From Isoetes taiwanensis (taxonomy: Eukaryota; Streptophyta; Lycopodiopsida; Isoetales; Isoetaceae), in NCBI GenBank assembly GCA_021234155.1, contig JAJEKV010000133.1, positions 1,027,506 to 1,091,505 on the forward strand: a stretch of DNA of 64,000 nt, given 5' to 3'. Positions 59,147 through 64,000 of the stretch are shown piece after piece. How positions within the stretch are numbered: position 1 is the first letter of the stretch; every line of letters begins with the position of its first letter. Below the pieces are notes generated by a model that saw nothing but the letters and a program-made list of their open reading frames with translations, was not told the origin of the DNA and made no database searches. The translations under genes and the position numbers were made by a program.

Positions 59147-60125
59147 GTCGTTGTACCTGAAACTCAGATTTATGTTGTTGCATTTTCATCACCTCCTAGC
59201 CTTGCCAGTTGAGCATAGTGGCATTTGCAGATAAGTAACTCTAATGTATTCCTACAATTATGATATGTGTAAGTAGTTGCAAATTTGCTTCTACCTGAGG
59301 CCAAGTATTTTTGACATTAACTAGGATGAAAGAAGCAGGCAGAACTGTTTAGGGAACTAGGCAGTTAACTAGGATTAACCTTTAGGGAATACAGGTTATG
59401 GAAAGAAGCAGGCAGAACTGTTTTTTCAATGGCAAGATAATGGCCAAACTGAAGAAGAATAATATGCCATGGATATGGGAATATTTGGCCACCTTATACA
59501 TTGAAAGAATTTTCGAAAAGAGAGAACTTGTTAATTTTTCAACATGCAAGTTGCATCTATCTGTCAAATTTCAGAGACTTACCTTACTAGTCCAGAAATG
59601 GCAACAGGCCAGGTAAAAGCTAAGAACTGAAACACAATACAAAAGTTGATCATCTTGGATAAAGAAGGACCATCGAACAAGATGAACGACGAGCCTTTGT
59701 TCTGCATATGGAATTGTGAGAAATAATATCGAGACTTATTGACTAATTTTCAGAAAAGCTTTTCTCACTGGCAGATACTTAGAGAAAATTAAACTTCATA
59801 GCGTGGTAAGTCTGAACTAAATATACAGTGGTAAGTCTGAACTAAATATATAGTAAGTACGGCTGTTAGGCCACAGTGGCAGGTTAGCCATGCAAGGGGC
59901 CCATAGTAAGTGCAAAACTGATACAAATTCTAATTTTAACAAATTCTAATAGTAAGGGGCCAAACTGATACAATTCTAATTTATCCCTCCATTGCATTGG
60001 TAAGGCAATACTCAATCATGTCAGATGCAGCCAGCATAGAAATCATTATCTTAACTATAGAATAATGTGCCATGGATATGGGAATATTTGGCCACAAAAG
60101 TAGTAATTATGACAGACCTCTAGTG

Positions 60126-60328
60126 TTACCATCGCTTCTTCAAGAATTTTATTACATCCATCTCAGATAGCCCATCGCCAAACTGCTCGTAGATGTACTT
60201 CAACGTCCTCTGCAGATGACGTGGCTTTATTTCCTTGAAAAGTTTGTCGACCTCCCTACAATGTGTTTTCAGGGCATCCGATGCTTTTTGCTCGAATTCA
60301 CATTCCGCATCATCCCTCAACAATTGCC
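60126..60328 (-). pseudogene. Unknown minus-strand gene, last exon, module copy 3
   Basis: The protein is identical to copy 2 (GQLLRDDAECEFEQ ... FLKKRW, TAA), with the acceptor tttataaag. It has no neighbouring hAT element; the empty target is at 60344-60351. Confidence 0.45.
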
Positions 60329-61439
60329 CTTTATAAAAGCATACATGTATTCAAACATAAACTCAGAATTCATTGTAAGCAAAATATCTAAAACATAAGC
60401 TGGTCTTTGATACGCTGCCCAATAAGAACAGGTCTATAAAGTCTTTTTTATATTTAGTTGCAGCGTTATCATTCTTTTGCATAAAATCTAGTTGCAGGCT
60501 TATCATAGAAAAACATAAACAAACCTAAATCAATAACAAATTTAAGAGCCTGTGGGAGGACTATCAATCCAGTTCATGGTGTTGTAGGATCACTTTGCAG
60601 TTGGAAATTGGCAATTGTGCCAAGCTGCAGTGGAGACGGTACTAAGTGGTGGGTTCTTAAGCACTTCTTCAGCCCCTTCAAGATCTGTAGCGAAATCCCC
60701 CTTCATGCAAATGCATGTGAATGATCAAGTTCTAGACGGGGAGGCAGAAAGACTTCCTAGTTGGAAGGGGATCTCTTCCATCTTCCTTTGAGAAGACCCA
60801 GTAGAAGCTCTGCCCAGGAAGAAGCACCAGAGATAAAGGATGCTGGCAGAGTCTGGATCCACCAGAGATAATGCTCTGCACCAGGAAGAAGCACCAGGAC
60901 AAAAGAAAGCTGGATCTGTTTGATCTTAGTATTAATCACCCAGAAGTTTCAAAAATGAAATGCTCTCAACATGAGACCTCTTCTGATGAGAACAGCAGCC
61001 ATCTAAAGCTGGACCTGACCTTAGCAGCCTCTAATGTGTCCTCTGTAACTTTTCATAAACCTTTTGAGGCCAAAATCAGGTGTGGAAGCCCTTCTTCTTC
61101 TACCATATGTGCCCATAGCTGACATTGTTCTCAAGAATCTACCACCGAATTTGACACTGTTCGCTCCAACTATAGCTTCATTTGTCGTCTTCAGGAGGAT
61201 CCCAAAGTTGGAAGATCAAAGCCAAAACGTTAGAGCAACTTGTTAACATGCATATACTAGTCTAGGCTTATAACTCTTTCGTGTTTTTGTCATTCACATT
61301 TTTGCAGCACGTGTCCTACAGGCTTCAGCTGTAACAAGAGTCCATTTGAAGGCAGTACCTAATAAACTCCCAAAATTGCAACAAACTAGCCCTAAAGATC
61401 TAAAACCTACAAGCTAAACAACCATCTATATGCAGCCCC

Positions 61440-61733
61440 TAGCACCATAGCCAACCAAAATCCTTCATTTGCTCATTCTTCGATAACTTTCTGAACTGAA
61501 TGTTGTAAGAGAGATCAATGTCCTCTGAAATGTCTTTGTCAACTTCAATATCGTCTTGATCAGTCAGCTCATCATGTTCATCTGACTCATCATGTTCATC
61601 TGATGACGATGAACAGCTAAGCACCACATGCCTATTTGTGGTGACATGATGCTTTTTTGAAAATTTGCGTGCTCCTTATGCAGATGTTTCAGCATTATTG
61701 GAAGAATTATGGGATTGGCGATGTTTCTTTGAT
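61440..61733 (-). pseudogene. Unknown minus-strand gene, acidic exon, module copy 3
   Basis: The exon follows acatgcag, has the same internal TAA as the other copies and the SSSSDEHDESDEHDELTDQD stretch. The last codons differ from copies 1 and 2: the reading ends KNEQMKDFGWLWC because of a small change near 61450. The upstream exon of the gene is missing because the Helitron cuts the module at 61893. Confidence 0.4.
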
Positions 61734-61925
61734 CTGCATGTGTATTAATAACTCAAGTTAGAACAGTTCTGGTTTTGAATGTAATGAACAGTTCTGGGGT
61801 TTTGACAGAGTAGAAAAATAAGATAAGAACATTAAATAGAAAACTAGAGAAAAAGTATGAAAAAATGCATATCATGCTTACTTTAATGTAGCACTAGTAA
61901 TGGTGCCCAGCGTTGATGGGCATAC

Positions 61926-62395
61926 TTTGAGAGCCTAAAAATGTTTTGGGCCACAATGAGAAAGCATGCCCAGAATATGCTCGTTCTGTTATTCTTACTT
62001 TTGTAATTGTTGTGCGCGTAGTAGGAACGATGCATTTATTTGCAAGACTCTACCTGTTATTTTATGAAATCTTTAGCATGAGTGAACATTAGAATGGGAG
62101 GGAACACGCTTTGGGCATAATTTGAGAGCCTAAAAATGTTTTGGGCCACAATGAGAAAGCATGCCCAAAATATGCTCGTTCTGTTATTCTTATTTTTGTA
62201 ATTGTTGTGCGCGTAGTAGGAACGATGCATTTATTTGCAAGACTCTACCTGTTATTTTATGAAATCTTTAGCATGAGTGAACATTAGAATGGGAGGGAAC
62301 ATTTGTTAGAGAATCAAGCACTCTACTTATGAAATCTTTAGCATGAGTGAACATTAGAATGGGAGGGAACATTTGTTAGAGAATCAAGCACTCTA
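61926..62395 (+). repeat. Tandem duplications inside the Helitron end (195-bp and 70-bp periods)
   Basis: A block starting tttgagagcctaaaaatg at 61926 is repeated almost perfectly at 62121 (195 bp later). The end of the block, gaaatctttagcatgagtga and onward, is repeated again 70 bp later (62261 and 62331), together with gagaatcaagcactctact. Copies are almost identical, so the duplications are recent. They lie just inside the Helitron 3' end. Confidence 0.9.
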
Positions 62396-64000
62396 CTGCT
62401 ATTGAATAGGTGGTAGTAATTTTCTCAAGTGCTAACATGTGGAAAATCCTGTAGTAAATTTCTCAATCGCAAACATGTGAACAATGTAACAATGCAAGAA
62501 AGCTCTTTCAAAAATAGAATGGCCCTTTTTCGTTTCGTTGTTGTTGTCAGTACCTTCTCTTTTTATGATATTCCAAGTTTATCATACTTATTTTGCTTGT
62601 TGTATAGGTGTGGGATCAAGATTTTTTTACCGTTAAAAAGAAAAATGCAAAAGTAAGCTTACCATAGTTGTGAACTTGTGATTATATTATAATGTTTTGA
62701 TGTAAATCTTATTTGTCTTGTCGTCAGGAGGTCAGGAGTTTAACAGATCGATGGGAATGGCTGCTGATTTGTGCCTCGGTCTAGGGTGACATGACAAAAC
62801 TCAAGAAACCCAATCAACACTCTTGTGCCCTTAGAAATGGTTGAGCATATGAGTACCCAATGGATGACATAAAAGCAAAGTGTTGCAAAAATTGACGGAT
62901 GACACAATAGAGCAAACCATTAGAATTAAGCAATCATCCCAGCATCAAGATATGGTGTTAATGTCTGAAAATCTTTGTTTGAGATGTCTACCATCTTTTG
63001 ATCAACATGTAGACCCCAGCTCAAATGGCATCCTGACCAGACAGTCAGTTTAATCATATGGCAGTGTTAATATCTAGACCATCTTTGTTGACAATGTCAA
63101 AAATAGTACACAATGTTTTCCCTTTTGCAGTATCACCTTGAGGCCCCAAAGGCTCCTCCTGCTAATGAATTTTGGTGAATATCTCTGTCAAAAAATGTCA
63201 ACTTTGAAAATAGAATCTCAGCTTTCAATTTCCGCCATTACATGCTTTCCGTCATATCTTCTTGTTGGTGCTTTTCCTTTCTATCATGGCAAATGCCAAA
63301 AGAGTGCTATTAAGAATGATGTCAGTTCTCCACGAATCCATCGTTTCGAGATCATTGTATGGTGTGACCGCGGGCATGATCCACTTTGAGCTGGCATGTT
63401 TTGGCCAAAGAAGAACCGGTGCATTCATCTTCATTCATGAGTATCCTAGCGGCCGGACACACAATCTGTTCACCTTCTTTATATACATCAAGTCGAGGAT
63501 CTTAAGTTGTTTTCATGCACCAACACTATTGAGTCAACATGTACACTTCTGATACACATTAAAAAATGAGAAAAGTTCCTGCAAAACTGATAAAAATGAA
63601 CGAATAATCTTCATTTTTATTCTATTGCAAAGTTGATAAATCACCTTTTTTTGAAAGCTGCAAGTATATCTTAGCCAGTTGGGGTGTCATGACAAATTCT
63701 AGCAAGTCCTTGCACATGAGTACCATTATCTTAAATAGGCCCAAAACCAAACTTTACATGGAAATCTTAACACATTGAGTTGAACGCTTAACAGCTTCCA
63801 ATGATATTTCCCAACCTAGCACAATTGGGACATTACTTTTATGAGCGTGTCAAATAATTTGGCAAATAGAATCCTGCAACACAATGGACCATAAGTTTTG
63901 GCATAAAAATTTTGAAAAGGCCTGCATAATTATAATGACTTATCTGCAACAAAATATGCTTTGCTAGACTCCATGTTAAAGATTTGCATATGTGCAACCA
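62396..64000. other. Putative Helitron interior, no gene recognised
   Basis: The longest frames (83 codons at 63138 and 96 codons at 63262, both plus strand, overlapping in different frames) show no domain I know. The second reads SIVSRSLYGVTAGMIHFELA and FIFIHEYPSGRT, which looks mildly coding but cannot be assigned. Nothing resembling Rep or helicase motifs was seen. Confidence 0.3.

Larger units (their letters stand above)
59136..61893 (+). repeat. Tandem module, copy 3, cut at 2.76 kb by a Helitron
   Basis: This copy matches the first 2.7 kb of copies 1 and 2, to ctttaatgtagca. There the other copies continue taatgcatatc, but copy 3 switches to ctagtaatggtgccc. The break falls exactly between A and T, the Helitron target. 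It contains the last exon (60126-60328) and the acidic exon of the unknown gene, but no tnp2 part. The right half of the module is either beyond the window, past the Helitron, or lost. Confidence 0.9.
61894..64000 (-). mobile_element. Helitron (minus strand), 3' end at 61894, body running rightward
   Basis: Read on the minus strand, a hairpin (gccca, 7-base loop, tgggc; 61905-61921) is followed by seven bases and CTAG (61897-61894), then the host base T. Module copies 1 and 2 show the uninterrupted site gtagcataatgc, so insertion was between A and T, as Helitrons require. The 5' TC end must be followed on the plus strand by taatgcatatc. I do not find that string to 64000, so the 5' end lies beyond the window or is deleted; the end coordinate here is the window edge. 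No Rep/helicase domain is visible in the part seen, so it may be non-autonomous. Confidence 0.75.

Overview
This is eukaryotic, almost certainly land-plant, nuclear DNA. The evidence is canonical GT..AG introns, plant-type transposable elements (CACTA/En-Spm tnp2 transposase, a hAT element, Helitron termini, LINEs with YADD reverse transcriptase) and decayed fragments of plant membrane-protein genes. No bacterial-style gene packing, operon, CRISPR array or rRNA is present. The mix of elements and the low density of intact genes would suit a large, repeat-rich genome such as a fern or another non-flowering plant, but the sequence does not settle the species. I see no complete, clearly functional host gene.

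Layout. Bases 1-30,900 are old intergenic or repeat-derived DNA in which I recognise no protein. They hold several degenerate tandem repeats (6.95-7.15, 11.3-12.0, 20.75 and 22.2-22.7 kb) and one dispersed repeat (24.9-25.2 kb) that recurs inverted at 37.5-37.9 kb and looks like a LINE 3' end. Bases 30.9-33.8 kb carry two inverted copies of an unusual GATC-rich, purine-tract module; the right copy ends in a Helitron-like CTAG terminus. Bases 33.8-34.6 kb are very AT-rich. A 5'-truncated LINE tail lies at 34.64 kb, a LINE reverse-transcriptase remnant on the minus strand at 37.9-38.6 kb, and a CACTA-like terminus at 38.81 kb. A frameshifted plant membrane-protein pseudogene lies at 40.8-41.6 kb and a 255-bp inverted-repeat element at 42 kb. 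A second, longer LINE lies at 42.95-45.09 kb, with a Helitron 3' end at 46.19 kb. A Ptta/En-Spm-like two-exon remnant lies at 46.8-47.15 kb, and a nucleotide-sugar-transporter gene fragment at 47.7-47.8 kb.

The most structured part is 48,082-61,893. A module of about 5,043 bp is repeated head to tail: two full copies and a third cut at 2.76 kb. Each full module carries the 5' half of a tnp2-type CACTA transposase on the plus strand (three exons) and, divergently, a multi-exon minus-strand gene that I do not recognise. Copy 1 is interrupted by a 982-bp non-autonomous hAT element with a perfect 8-bp target duplication; copies 2 and 3 preserve the empty site. Copy 3 is cut by the 3' end of a minus-strand Helitron inserted exactly between A and T, as the other copies show. 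The nested insertions give a relative order of events.

The three module copies differ mainly at CAG/CTG words (for example cag to cg, ctg to ccg). Neutral mutation would not do this. I read it as a sequencing or consensus artefact at CHG-methylated sites; it damages reading frames and splice sites in this array and perhaps elsewhere in the window.
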